From: Tolypocladium sp. Sup5 PDA-1 | Taxonomy: Eukaryota > Ascomycota > Sordariomycetes > Hypocreales > Ophiocordycipitaceae | Assembly (NCBI GenBank): GCA_000750105.3 | Contig: JPHH03000070.1 | Span: 93,001 to 157,000, forward strand | Length of the DNA: 64,000 nt | Direction: 5' to 3' | Part shown: in pieces, positions 11,919 through 22,481 of the stretch | Position numbering within the stretch: position 1 is the stretch's first letter | Layout of the letters: each line of letters opens with the position of its first letter | Notes under the pieces: model-generated | Databases searched by the model: none | What the model was told of the DNA's origin: nothing | The model's input: only the letters and a program-made list of their open reading frames with translations | Translations under genes and position numbers: made by a program

Positions 11919-14169
11919 CTAAACCCACCCCATCTTCCTGCGGAACCAGCCCACCGTCTCCAGCCCGCTCTGCACGCGCATCCCCATCCGCGCGTCCAGC
12001 GTGTACGCCTCCCACGCCTTGACCTTGTCGAGCTGCGCCTGGCACTCGTCCAGCTTCGCCCTGCGGTGCGCCGCGACGCCGTCCTCGGACGCGTCCGGCG
12101 GCGGGCTGCAGCACTCGGTCCAGGCGATGACGGCGAGCTCGTAGGTCGCCGCGGGGAGGACGTAGTCGTCCTTGTTGGGGCCCTTGAAGACGGAGCTGGG
12201 ACACGTCAGTTCGGTTCGGTTCGGTTCACGCCATATGGATCAAGGGAGAAACGCACCGGTCATGGGCGAGGACATTCTCCTCAAGCACCGCCCTCGCCTC
12301 CTCCAGCTTCCCCTGCCCCCTCAACAACGCCGCCAGGCTGACCGCCCACACGGCCATCTCGTCCCTCTCACCCTTGATCTTCCCGACCGCCGCCTTGTCC
12401 GTCGTGCAGCGCCCCCAGCTCAGGTTCGCGACGCCCCGTTCCAGCTCCCGCGCCCCCATGCGCTTCTGCCCGTTCCACATGTAGCACATCTCCAGCGCGG
12501 GGCTCGACCCGACCGCGTCGGCCAGGTCCACGCCCAGCTCCTTGGCCCGGGCCTCCCACTTGTGCACCTTGCGCTGCAGGAACGTCTCGACGGGCAGCTG
12601 GCGCGCCATGAGGCGCTTCTTGCCCGCGACCTGCGGCGCCTTGCGCAGCTGCTCCTCGGCCTTGGTCTTCTGCCGGCGCGCCTCCTCGCCGTCGCCGCCG
12701 TGGACGGCGTCGCGGTAGAGCTCGAGGGACGCGCACCCGGCCATGTAGTAGTACATGGCCGGGCTCCAGTCGTTGATCTCGAGGCACCGCAGGAAGGTGT
12801 CGCGCGTGAGCGCCCAGTCCTGCACAATCATGGCGTCGACGGCGAGCTCAAAGTTGCTCAGCGCGGCGACCTGCTTCATCTTGGCCTCGCCGCCCGTCGT
12901 CAGCATCGCAATGGCCTCGTCCAGCCGCCGGTCGTTGGCCAGCAGCCGCGACTCCTCGACGCGCCAGAGCCGCGAGTCCGGGTACCGCGCGCGCAGGTCC
13001 GCGAGCAGCAGGTGGCACTTGTCCAGCGGCGGGCCCACGGACTCGGCGGCGTCGTCGTAGTCGGCCTCGCACGGCACGATGTCGACGGCGCCGAGCAGGC
13101 CGTTGTAGTAGCCCAGCAGGACCATGCCGGCCAGCGCGCCGTTGATGTTGTGGTGCGCGGCGGAGCGCCACAGCATGCGCACGCCGCGCGCGCGGTCGCC
13201 GCGGAAGCCCACGACGGAGAGGATGCGCGAGAAGGCGGGCGGGATGAGGCTGAGGATCAGGAGGATGATGCCGAAGCACATGTTGGCGCCCGAGTGGATG
13301 AAGACGTCGATGGGGTCGTCGAGCGGCAGCAGGGGCTCGTCCACCACGTCCGAGGACTGCAGCTTCAGGGGGGACGCGGGCCGTGAGCCGTCGACGCTCG
13401 CGTGCTCTGGCGTCGTCGCAGAGGTGGACGCTTCCTTTTCGCCGACGGGCGTCTGCAGGCCGGACGTCTTTTCCTCGACGACCACAAACTCCTCGGATCC
13501 GCTGCTCTCGTCCGCCTCCTCCCGGCTCGACTCCCCAGCAGCATTGCCCTCGCTCGCACTCCCCGCCGAGAGCCCCCCGTCGCTCGCCGCCGCCGCCGCC
13601 TTGGCCTCGATGGCGATGATGCCGTCGAGGATGAGGAACGCCTTGCGCAGCTTGTAGAAGCTGCGCATCGCCTCGACCAGGCTCTCGTGCAGCACGCCCA
13701 CCACCGCGCCCATGAGCTGCGTCTCGGCGCGCACCAGCTCGTACTCGGTGCCGGGGGGGTAGATCTTGCTCTTGGTCGTGCTCGTGCTGTGCGTCGCCGC
13801 CGCGTGCCTCTGCGCGCGCTTGAAGTCGGCCCAGGCGCGCGTCTCGCAGTCGGCCAGCTTCGCCGACGTCTCGGCCATGACCTGCTTCTCGAAGCCCAGC
13901 ACGGAGCGTATGAAGAAGGTCACGGCCGAGCCGAGGTTGTGGAAGGCCGAGTCGCCGCGCTGCAGGCCCTCCCACGCGCCGTCGATGTCGTCGTTCATGA
14001 TGAGCCCCGTCCAGGAGAGCGCGTCGGCAAGCTTCTCCCGCTCCTGGGCCGCCGTCTCGGCCGCGATCTTGCTCTCGCTCGCGCTCGCGCTCGCGCTGCT
14101 GCTGTCCGCGCTGCGGAACCATCCGCTGAGGGGGCTCATGGTGAAGATGATGACGGCCCTGGCATCCAC
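11919..14169 (-). CDS. iml2: Inclusion body clearance protein IML2 (TPR/TTC39 family)
   Basis: Two exons, complement(11919..12195, 12257..14169), 729 codons. The small intron uses GTGCGT and CCCAG and joins NVLAHDR to SVFKGPNKDDYV. Typical IML2 features are visible: ALSWTGLIMNDDIDGAWEGL and SAFHNLGSAVTFFI near the N-terminus, SFYKLRKAFLILDG, a hydrophobic stretch MCFGIILLILSLIPPAFSRILSVVGFRG within the longer segment at about residues 290-325, then TPR-like helices ending in GWFRRKMGWV. In yeast Iml2 helps clear protein inclusions together with lipid droplets; fungal databases often call it a mitochondrial outer membrane protein. A TATA-like box at 14214-14220 lies 45 bases upstream of ATG 14169, so the second in-frame ATG at 14139 (MSPLSGWF) may be the real start. 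Confidence 0.88.
12209..12227. repeat. TTCGG pentamer repeat inside the iml2 intron
   Basis: Just over three copies of TCGGT/TTCGG between donor and acceptor, next to the 3' splice site of the iml2 intron. Confidence 0.7.
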
Positions 14170-14213
14170 GGCACGCTGTCCACCTCACTCACAGCCGGGA
14201 TGCGCGGCTTCTC

Positions 14214-14220
14214 TTATAAA
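14214..14220 (-). promoter_or_regulatory. TATA-like box of iml2
   Basis: TTTATAA on the reverse strand, 45 bases before the upstream ATG and 75 before the alternative ATG at 14139. The spacing favours the downstream start. Confidence 0.4.
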
Positions 14221-15313
14221 AATTCGCAACCTAAGCCAACACAGCTCAGGCGCCGCCCGGACTTAACACGCCCGCTCGCTGCAGAAAACAGTGGAGGATC
14301 CAGGCCCGCGGACTCGTGGAGACGCCGGAACTCCGGCACTCGGCCGTGGTGCGTGGCTCAGCCGCCGTAGCGAGATGACGTCGCGAGCCGGTGGGACATG
14401 AACGAACCGCCGTTGCGGATGCGTAGTATGTACGAGTAGGAAACGTGCAGGCGTGTTCGTAGGTGCAGGTGTCAGAGATTCGCGACACCTGTTTGGCGCA
14501 TATTACGAATACCTCTGTGGTGGTCACGCCGGCCCGGGTTCTCGTCGTCGAGGTGAGCGCACGAGGCCGTGGAGGAGAGGACTTTTGTTTTCTCACTGAT
14601 CAGTGAACGAATTGAGTGTGGCTCAGTGCAACGACGCTTAGTGGCTGACAGGCCTCCAATTACGAAGGCGGCGGCGTAATATTGCTGACAGGTGCCACAC
14701 CCGACTCTCTGGCTCATGACGCAGATGGGTGATGACTTCAGGTACATGTTTGCAGTTGCTCGGATTGCATTGACAGCTATCCGTAGATCCTGCATGAAAC
14801 GCATCGTAGGAGCACTGGTGTTATTGTAAACTCTTGTCACGTTTCCCACTGGCTGTAAAAATGCAGCCGCAGGCTTCTCGAGTCTTCGAATATCATGGAT
14901 GGTAGTTGCATTTCACAATAGCATGCGGCTTTAAACCCAGCAGTAGCAGCGCCAACAAAAGACTGTAAACCCACATATCAATATACCCATGTCTTAAAAT
15001 GAACATTCCTAGAAAGGAGCACGTGCATTTACTGTACTACCACGGACGAGCTATTGATTCCATGTCTCCCGGCTCCTGCATCAACAAACCCACGCTGAAT
15101 GCCACCTACCCTACACCTCCACCCACCGGTCCGGCATTCTTCCGCCCCGTCCTCACCCCGGACCACGCCTCCGATCCCAGAGCCGCAACCACCCACCACA
15201 TCACCAACCCCGTCGCCAACGAAACCACCATCCGGCGACCTTCCTTGCTCCCACGACATACCACCCCCCCTCCAGCTCCAGCAGCAAGCGCCCCCTCGAC
15301 GGAACCACCCACC
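14221..15313. other. Divergent promoter region iml2 / sem1
   Basis: About 1.1 kb between divergent genes. The frames here carry no known domain. An in-frame ATG at 14999 precedes the sem1 start but would add 105 residues absent from the family. Confidence 0.4.
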
Positions 15314-15774
15314 ATGGCCTCCACAGAACCCAAGCCCGAGGACACCAAGCCCGCCGAGCAGCCCAAGCCCACCGAGCAGAAGACCACCGCCACCGCGCTC
15401 GGCGAGGACGACGAGTTTGAGGACTTCCCCGTCGACGGTGCGCGCTTTCCCCAGTACCCCACGGACTCACACGCTGTTCAGGGGAGCGCGCGAGCATCAG
15501 ATGCTAACCGAAGGGGCAGACTGGCCCGAGGACCAGACCGAGGCCGCGCAGGGCGGCGACGAGGCCAAGCACCTGTGGGAGGAGAGCTGGGACGACGACG
15601 ACACGAGCGATGACTTTTCCGCACAGCTAAAGTGCGTACCCGACACCCCTCCTCCTCCGTTCCCCACACCCGCGAAACCACGTCGAAATGTGTCCGACAT
15701 GCCGCGTTTATACACCGATGCTGACATTCCACAGGGAGGAGCTGAAAAAGGTCGAGGCGTCGAAGCGGAGGTAA
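15314..15774 (+). CDS. sem1: 26S proteasome complex subunit SEM1 (DSS1)
   Basis: Three exons, 15314..15437, 15520..15631, 15735..15774, giving 91 codons, the usual size. The acidic conserved core DDEFEDFPVDDWPEDQ spans the first intron, and HLWEESWDDDD with SDDFSAQLKEELKKVE and a basic end EASKRR complete the signature. Intron 1 (15438-15519) has a GTGCGC donor and a clear GCTAAC branch point at about 15503. Intron 2 ends CATTCCACAG. SEM1 is an intrinsically disordered acidic protein of the 19S regulatory particle lid that is also shared with TREX-2 mRNA-export and BRCA2-type complexes. The ACC-ATGG context supports the start at 15314. Convergent with pgk1. Confidence 0.93.
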
Positions 15775-15988
15775 TGTCTGCGCCGGGGAGAGCAACGCGG
15801 CAGGGCGGACGGAGCTGGGAACTACGGAATCATAGATTTGGGACACTCATGAATCAACCACGTCACGCATACTTGACACCAGACATGCACGAGCGACTTG
15901 ACATGTGATTTGCAAAGACTTGAGAGAGACGAAGCTGGAACGAATCATTTCACCATTTTATTTTGACTTGATCGAGCGGGCTTTACAG

Positions 15989-16069
15989 CTGAGACCGTCC
16001 ATTTCGGTCTTTCGGACCCCAGTCATCAACGGGCCGCGTCTTCGGGTATCGAGGCATACGTTTACTTAC
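15989..16069 (-). promoter_or_regulatory. Candidate alternative 3' intron across the pgk1 stop codon
   Basis: The last codons of pgk1 read TCG AGT AAG TAA, so a consensus donor GTAAGT (16069-16064) overlaps the stop. Two downstream acceptors would give introns of 61 bases (ending 16009) or 81 bases (ending 15989). The first replaces the final residues by NRNGRSQL then stop, ending in SQL, a peroxisomal PTS1-like tripeptide. The second gives TVKPARSS and onward without a PTS1. The SQL acceptor (GAAAG) is weak. Only the sequence arrangement is seen; use of the site is inference. Confidence 0.35.
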
Positions 16070-17576
16070 TCGACAGGGCAGTGACGCCGGGCAGCTCCTT
16101 GCCCTCGAGCAGCTCCAGGCTGGCGCCGCCGCCGGTCGAGACGTGGCTGAGCTTGTCCTCGACGCCGTACTTGGCCGCGACCGTGGCCGTGTCACCGCCG
16201 CCAATGATGACAATCTTGCCATCCTTCTGGCAGCCCTCGACGACGGCGTCGAGCGTGGCCTTGGTGCCGCGGGCAAAGTTCTCAAACTCGAACACGCCGG
16301 CCGGGCCGTTCCACAGGATCGTTTTGGACTCGGCGATGGCCTCCTTGAACAGCTCAATCGACTTGTCGCCGCAGTCGAGCCCCATCCAGCCGTCGGGGAT
16401 GCCGTCGGCGTCGGCGGCCTTGCCCGTCTTTGCGTCCTTGGCGAACTTGTCGGCGGTGATGTAGTCGACGGGCAGGACGACCTTGACGTTCTTGTCCTTG
16501 GCCTTCTTCACCAGCTCGGGGACCGTCTTGGCGCCGGCCTCGTCGAACAGCGAGTTGCCAATGGCCATGCCGTCGAGGGTCTTCTTGAAGGTGAAAGCCA
16601 TGCCGCCGCAGATGATGAGCGTGTTGACCTTGTCGAGCAGGTTGTCGATGAGCTGGATCTTGTCGGACACCTTGGCGCCGCCGAGGATGGCGAGGAAGGG
16701 GCGCTTGGGGGACTCGAGGGCCTGGGCAAAGTAGTCGAGCTCCTTCTTCATGAGGAAGCCGGCGGCCTTTTGGGGCAGGTCTACGCCGACCATGGAGGAG
16801 TGGGCGCGGTGGGCGGTGCCGAACGCATCGTCTGAAGAAGCAGTCAGCCTCCGATCTATACACTCGGCACAAAGGATCGGGGAACCCACTGATGTAGATG
16901 TCGCCCAGGGCTGTCAGGCCCTTGCGGAACGCGTCAACCTTGGCCTTGTCCGCCTTGGTTTTGTTGCCGTCCTTGTCCTTGGCGCTGCCCTCCTCCTCGA
17001 TGTGGAAGCGCAGGTTCTCGAGCAGCACGACGGCGCCATCAGCCGCCCCGTTGACGGTAGCCTCGACCTCCGGGCCGACGCAGTCCGGGGCAAAGGTGAC
17101 CTTCTTGCCGAGCAACTTCTCGAGCTCGGGGACGACGGGCTGCAGCGAGTACTTGGGGTTGACCTGGCCGTTGGGGCGGCCGAGGTGGGACATGAGGACG
17201 ACGGACTTGGCGCCATGGTCGAGGGCGTGCTTGATGGTGGGGACGGCGCCGACGATGCGCTGGTTGTTTGTGATTTTCTTGTTTTCGTCGAGGGGGACGT
17301 TGAAGTCGACCTGCGGGGTGATGTGGTTAGCATACGCCAACTTTCTTCTTCAACGGCGGCCGTCATCCATTGGACCTCTGCGCCGTCTCCGAGTTCAACG
17401 TGCAGCCTAGCTCGTCATCACGAGCTCAAGCACCATCGCAGCCCATGAACACTCCGGCTGCTTCCTGTCCCATCCCTCGTCTCGGATAGCGGGGCTGGAC
17501 CCGGACTCACCCGAATCAGGACCCTCTTGCCCTTGAGGTCGACATCGGTGATGGAGAGCTTGCTAGCCAGAGACAT
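16062..17576 (-). CDS. pgk1: Phosphoglycerate kinase
   Basis: Three exons, complement(16062..16831, 16890..17310, 17511..17576), 418 codons, the family length. It catalyses 1,3-bisphosphoglycerate + ADP to 3-phosphoglycerate + ATP in glycolysis. Visible signatures: KRVLIRVDFNVPLD (N-terminal PGK signature, split by a 200-base intron), VLMSHLGRPNG, LLENLRFHIEEEG, a second intron after GDIYI, then NDAFGTAHRAHSS, LAILGGAKVSDK, GGMAFTF, WNGPAGVFE and the nucleotide-binding GGGDTATVAAK. The end TALSSK is typical. The leader upstream of 17576 is pyrimidine-rich on the coding strand, typical of highly expressed fungal glycolytic genes. The stop overlaps a splice donor, see the separate entry. Confidence 0.97.
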
Positions 17577-18250
17577 CTTGACGGACGGTGGCGCAAAGAA
17601 TCGTTGGAGGAGGCGAAGCTGCGGTAGGAGAGCAATGGCTGATTTGGACGGGAGGGGAGAGGTTGTTTGTTTGCGGGAGGGAAGATGCTCAGGTTGCGAG
17701 GAGGGGTGGTGGGGTGTTGAGGATGGAGGACGGAGCTTTGGCGGGGTCCAGCGCAAGAGTGACGTTAGCGACCCTGCTGGGCTGTCCGTCCTCGTGCAGG
17801 CCCACGAAAATCACTCATTGCTGAAGATGCCTCTGCTGCGATAAGAGCGTGGCAGCCGCGATAGTGACCGCTGGTTTAGTCAGTGGGTTTATTAGCAGAG
17901 GCCCGTTGGCAGATGGACCCGTCCGTTGCTGGCGCCCGTTGGACTTGTTCTCGTTGCAACTCTCGACACGACGCCATTGGAACGCTGATGTAGATTCAAA
18001 ACACCTCCTAGTCTAGGCTATCTAGACACAAGACGACAAAGAATGGCCGATTCTCCCGACTCCAAACGGTGCAAAGCCCAAGCAATCGCAGATACATACA
18101 AGTAAAGGACAAAGCAAGCAGTGCAATGCAACCCAGCCGACGCCGCGGGAATGCCCGTCTCCGCATCCTTCGCACCGACCACGCGGCGAGTCAGTCACAG
18201 ATTCTCATCCCGTCTCTCTCTGAAAAGTCTCGATTTGTATTCTGGTTCGT
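17577..18250. other. pgk1 promoter and 3' flank of the Mpv17-family gene
   Basis: About 670 bases. C/T-rich on the pgk1 coding strand close to its ATG. No gene seen. Confidence 0.45.
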
Positions 18251-19044
18251 TTAGTCGGAGGCGTTTGTAAGGGACAGGTACGCCGTCCAGGCGATACCAA
18301 TGGTCGACACAAAGGGCTGTGCAAGGTTAGCATCATGCACTCGAGGGAGCCGCCACGAGCGTCCGGGGACCTACCAGTTGGAACATGACGGGCATCAACC
18401 GAAAGTTGACAATCTGCACCGCCGGCCACACGACGTAGTTGGCCTTGAGCGTCGGGACGTACATGTCCCGCAGCTTGTTGGTCACGGCGCGCCGGCCGCC
18501 GCCCTCGGCAATGGTCATGGTGACAAAGAAAAGGCCGACGCCAAAGGGCGCGTAGACGAGCTGGTCAAAGACGACGCGCTTCATGGCGGGGCCGAAGGCG
18601 CTCGTCTTGGTCATGGGAAAGGCGGTCGAGAGGAACTTGAACCAGCGGAACTGCAGGGGCGCGACGCAGAAGCCGTAGGCCATGAAGCGGGTGAGGCGCT
18701 CAAAGTCGAAGGGCGGCGGCAGGGCCTTGGAGTCGGGGATGAGGTCGCGGTCGAAGAGCGGGTTCTTGCGGTCGAGCTCGTGGATCTCGATGGCGAAGGC
18801 GTCGTCCTTGCCGACGCCGCCGGGCTTGCGCAGGGCGCGCAGGCGGATCGCGGTGATGCTCTGGGCGACGGTGTCGGCGATGCCGCCGAGGATGGCGTTG
18901 GTGACCATCATGGTCATGACTGGTCGTTGTCAGCAAGGGGTGTCGTTGGGGCCGTCGGACAAGGGCAGGCAGGGAGGGAGACGTACGCGGACGCTCCTCA
19001 TAGTAGGTGTTGAACCGCGCCGTCAGGCGGGCGACGAGGGCCAT
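18251..19044 (-). CDS. Mpv17/PMP22 family membrane protein
   Basis: Three exons, complement(18251..18316, 18375..18919, 18987..19044), 222 codons. Exon 1 encodes MALVARLTARFNTYYEERP, exon 2 starts MTMMVTNAILGGIADTVAQ, and exon 3 encodes FVSTIGIAWTAYLSL. Family hallmarks in order: the N-terminal RFNxYY and TNAxLGGIADTVAQ segment, RFMAYGFCVAPLQFRWFKFL, KRVVFDQLVYAPFGVGLFFV, then NYVVWPAVQIVNFRLMPV and FQLPFVSTIGIAWTAYLS. The protein has four helices. Members sit in inner mitochondrial (Sym1) or peroxisomal membranes and influence metabolite flux. Which organelle applies here cannot be told from sequence alone. All splice sites are GT..AG with continuous frame. Confidence 0.9.
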
Positions 19045-20322
19045 TTCTATGAGGAAGATGACGGTATGGAGCAGCGGCTGCGGAGTTGAATTGTCAGTCC
19101 CGTTGATGAAATGTTTGGCGTTGGAGCGACCAGACGCTCGTCGCTGGAGGCAGAACAGGGAGGGCGGCGGGCCATGGTGGAGCACGACTGGTGATGACGA
19201 CGGCGGCGAGGCCGAAACGGCGAAAAGGGCACAGGCAGGGCACGTACGATGCGTCCGAATATGTATTTGCTGTTGACGGTGCGCGAGAGCCGTCGCCGCG
19301 AGAGTTCCCAGGGCATGATGACGGTGATGGCGATGTCGATGGCAGGGTTTGGTTCTGGTCGTCGGCGGTATCGGCGTGGAGAGGAATGAACGGCGGTCGA
19401 GCAATCGCTGACTCGCCCGGGGATCGCGTGGCTCTTGCGACTTGTCGCTGGGGGTCGAAGGTGGCTGTCGGAGCGATGACGACACTGGGACGCTGCTACT
19501 GCTGCTGTCGCGGTCGCTGCGCTCGCCTCGTCGCTGTTTCGCGCCGACGGTAAGGCGGATGACGGTGGCGGTGATGCTGGTGATGATAGAGGAGCAACAG
19601 GTCCGGATCGTGGGATGGGATGGGATGGCTAGAGGAGAGCCGATGGTGGTGGAGGGAGCGAGGAGATGCGGCTGTCGAGGCGTCGCACTTGGACGGTTGG
19701 ATGGAGGGATTGGATCAGCGGCGCGCTGAGACCCTCTGTTAGGGGCTGAATTGCACTGTTTCATGCCCGCCGTTGCAGTCTGCAGGCGGGCACCCTCGCT
19801 TGTTTTCCCTCTCCTCCATTGACGTCAACATGCTGATGCAGCTCGCCTCGTTGCTTTTGGCTGAGGAACCGTCTTATCATTGCATCATTTCATCATTGCC
19901 ATTCAATCCGGGATATCCCACCGGCGGCTCGCTCGCCGAACCCATGTGGTGCGGTTGACACCATCATGCTCCTGGCACCCTTATGCCATGGGGCGACAAC
20001 CAGCCAACTGCATCGGACAGGCTCTGTTCCGCATGGCTATATTAAACGGCAGGCAAGATGATCATCTCGAGGATCAGACAACGGCTAGGCCAAGACCCTC
20101 TAGATTGACGCCGGATTGTGGTTGTGGCAGTGTCCGCTCGGCGCTTATGCTGAACCGTCACCATGCACCCCGAGTGACACGAGATCGCCGTTGACACGCC
20201 TGCAAGCACAGCACGATTTCAACGTGGCGTACGGATAATTACAAGGTGGTTACTATTGAGCGACTAGGGCTTCCATCAGAACCACCCAGACTTCACCGGA
20301 CTCCCCCACGATGAGTGTCTTC
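19045..20322. other. Intergenic region upstream of the Mpv17-family gene
   Basis: About 1.3 kb, with a GGGAT-type short repeat near 19612-19626. Long frames are shadows with simple composition (CCTCGTC-rich). No gene called. Confidence 0.4.
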
Positions 20323-21435
20323 TCAGTTCCAAGCCCGGCTCCTCAACTCGGCAACCCTCCTCGTCGACGCGTCAAACACCCGCCTGTCAATCTCCCCTCT
20401 CTGCACCGCCCGCGCCAGCGTCTGCCGGACCTCAACCCCCTCGGTTACGTTCAGCTGGCTCGCGAGGATGAGGTCGTTGCCCGCCCGGAACGCCAGCTTG
20501 GCCCGCGCCGCGATGTCGCCAAACGGCAGAATCGAGCCCGCCTCCATGGCCTCCGTGATGGTCACGCCGCGGAAGCCGAGGCGCCCGCGCAGCTCGCCCT
20601 TCATCCACTTCTCGCTGAGGCCCGCGGGCAGGCTGTCGACGGCCGGGTAGATGGCCCACGACGGCATCACCATGTCTGCGCCGGCCTTGATCGCCGCGGC
20701 GAATGTTACCGTGTCGACGGCGCGTAGCTGCTGCAGCGGGACGTCGAGCGTCACCGGCGCGAGGTCCGTGTTCTGCTCGAACTTCGCCGCGCCGAGGCCC
20801 GGGAAGTGCTTGATGGTGACGAGGATGTCGCGCGCGCGCTGCGCCCGGATGAATGGGACCGCCGCGTCGATGACCTGCTTGGTCGTGTTGCCGTACGAGC
20901 GCTCGTAGAAGTCGAGGAAGTTCTTGGGCTCGCGGAACACACCCAGCACCGGCGCCAGGTTGACGTTGATGTTGTACGCCTTGAGCCCGTCGGCGGCCTC
21001 CTTGCCGGCCTGCTTCCCGGCCGCGCCCGGGTTGGGCGCGAGGCCGACGGCCTTGGCCGTCTTGTTGGGCCCGTGGTCCTTGATGGGGCGGAACAGCTCC
21101 CCGCCCTCTTGGTTCGTCATGATGAGCAGCGACGTATCCTTGCCCGTCGTCCTGCGCAGGAGCCGCCGCGCAGGGGAGTCGTGGTACGCGGCGAGGAGCT
21201 CGCCCATGGCTGCCGGGGTCTTGCTCGTGATGTGCTGGTCGTAGAGCAGGACGCCGCCGACGAGGCCGGCGCGGGTGAGCTTGATGAGCTCGTCGGGCGG
21301 CTCGCTGGTGTTGTACGAGTAGATGACATGCTGTCCGGCGAGGAGCTCGAGCTCGTCTGCTGGGGGTGGGTAGTTGGCGTGTCCCAGTCTGAGAAGACCA
21401 AAGGACAAAAGCGTTTGCAAGAGTATCCGATGCAT
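20323..21435 (-). CDS. Secreted GH3-type glycosidase-like protein (NagZ-like), key acids altered
   Basis: Single exon, 370 codons, beginning with a signal peptide (MHRILLQTLLSFGLLRLGHA). The fold is that of a single-domain GH3 beta-N-acetylhexosaminidase. EGGELFRPI follows the substrate strand, KHFPGLGAA is at 209-217, MPSWAIYP follows, and LGFRGVTITEAMEAGSI is at 287-302. In active family members the last motif carries the nucleophilic Asp (usually ITDxxE) and the first begins with D (DQEGG). Here they read TNQEGG (Asn108) and ITEAME (Glu295). The His-containing NagZ loop is also absent, replaced by GAAKFEQNTD as in related fungal and actinobacterial proteins. Function may therefore be altered. 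A palindromic TTATAA at 21513-21518 lies about 80 bases upstream of the ATG. Confidence 0.85.
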   Translation of the reverse strand: MHRILLQTLLSFGLLRLGHANYPPPADELELLAGQHVIYSYNTSEPPDELIKLTRAGLVGGVLLYDQHITSKTPAAMGELLAAYHDSPARRLLRRTTGKDTSLLIMTNQEGGELFRPIKDHGPNKTAKAVGLAPNPGAAGKQAGKEAADGLKAYNINVNLAPVLGVFREPKNFLDFYERSYGNTTKQVIDAAVPFIRAQRARDILVTIKHFPGLGAAKFEQNTDLAPVTLDVPLQQLRAVDTVTFAAAIKAGADMVMPSWAIYPAVDSLPAGLSEKWMKGELRGRLGFRGVTITEAMEAGSILPFGDIAARAKLAFRAGNDLILASQLNVTEGVEVRQTLARAVQRGEIDRRVFDASTRRVAELRSRAWN

Positions 21436-21512
21436 GGCTGTGTCCGAGGTAAGTCCCTGTTCGTGATGTGGTTGATGGGAAACGGCGAGGACGAGCTTGT
21501 TGCGAGCCGCTC

Positions 21513-21518
21513 TTATAA
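21513..21518 (-). promoter_or_regulatory. TATA-like box of the GH3 gene
   Basis: TTATAA about 80 bases upstream of the ATG at 21435. Confidence 0.35.
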
Positions 21519-22481
21519 GGCCTCAGAATGGCAGCTTCGAGGCATCGCGACCTTTCTCACAAACGACGCTCCTGCGTCAAGGCATGGTAATGTAACATTG
21601 CATGGCCACGAAACTGCCTGCAAGACCTTGATTGAGGGCAGCATTTATTAACGAAAGGCGTCATGTTTGCAGCAAGTGCTCCAAGTTTCTGCTGTCCGTC
21701 GAAGCTGGGGATTGGTCACTCGCTCTTCAGCTGAATCGATGCCCTGCAGGCCAACCGTAGTTGTAAAGCCCCCGAGTTCCCCCCGCTGCCGTGACCCTGG
21801 GTCGTAAGCGGATAAAAGTTGGCATAGGGTTGAGCCGCTGCTTGATAAGCGTGAAGATGCAATGCTGTCAAGTTTGGTAACTAGTTCGTGTCCGCGGCTT
21901 GGAATCGGTCATCTACAGCTGCAGAGTTGGCGCAACGTGGGGTTCAACACTGTACCTGCGGCTCAACTATCGATGCCTTGCTATGGAAAGAGAAGTATTC
22001 ACGAGAGTTTCTCAAGGCCGATATGCGGTTTTTTAGCCTGCATCTGGGCGTGTTCTCTGCATGTACAGAGTATGTGTGGTCATGTACTTCGGGCAGTCGC
22101 TGCACGGTGGGATGCCCATAAGCCGGGCGAGAGCAACTCTGGCATTGGCAATAAACGCTTCTTCTATAGTGAACCCTTTCCCATTAGGGAATGGAGAGCG
22201 ATCTAGGCTCAGATTAATAGCCGCATAGCCCGTCCGTCCCGTGGCAATGCGAAACGAGGGAAAGCGAGTTTCCACGAGCCTCAATCTCGGGCCTATAGGC
22301 CTTCAGCCCACTTCCCCGCATGCATCGGAGACGACTCCCCACCACGTTACATTGCGGAGGTTGCTGAGAACATCCGATCCGTCTTGTAGTGAACATGCGG
22401 GGCGTGTAACCACTTGTTCCCTCTCGTGGCACTGGGATTTGTCTCTTCAACATGGCGGCTATATACACGAGTTACTCGTTA
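21519..22481. other. Intergenic, no gene seen
   Basis: About 960 bases between the GH3 promoter and the 3' end of the receptor gene; short frames only, no motif recognised. Confidence 0.4.

Noticed and set aside
12172..14370. Long plus-strand frames of 300-400 codons opposite iml2
   Set aside because: Composition is Arg/His/Leu/Val-rich antisense of GC-rich codons; the minus strand encodes a recognisable spliced protein.
14999..15313. N-terminal extension of SEM1 from ATG 14999
   Set aside because: In frame, but SEM1 is about 90 residues in fungi and the extension is Pro/Thr-rich; the ATG at 15314 has a better context.
16021..16061. Stop-codon read-through of pgk1 to a peroxisomal signal
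   Set aside because: Reading on past TAA meets TGA soon after GCC CGT with no S/A-K/R-L type end; only the splice route gives a PTS1-like tripeptide.
16143..17448. Plus-strand frames opposite phosphoglycerate kinase
   Set aside because: Antisense shadows of a clearly identified gene.
19605..19630. GGGAT-type repeat as an interstitial telomere
   Set aside because: The unit is GGGAT/GGGATG, not TTAGGG, and only about three copies are present.
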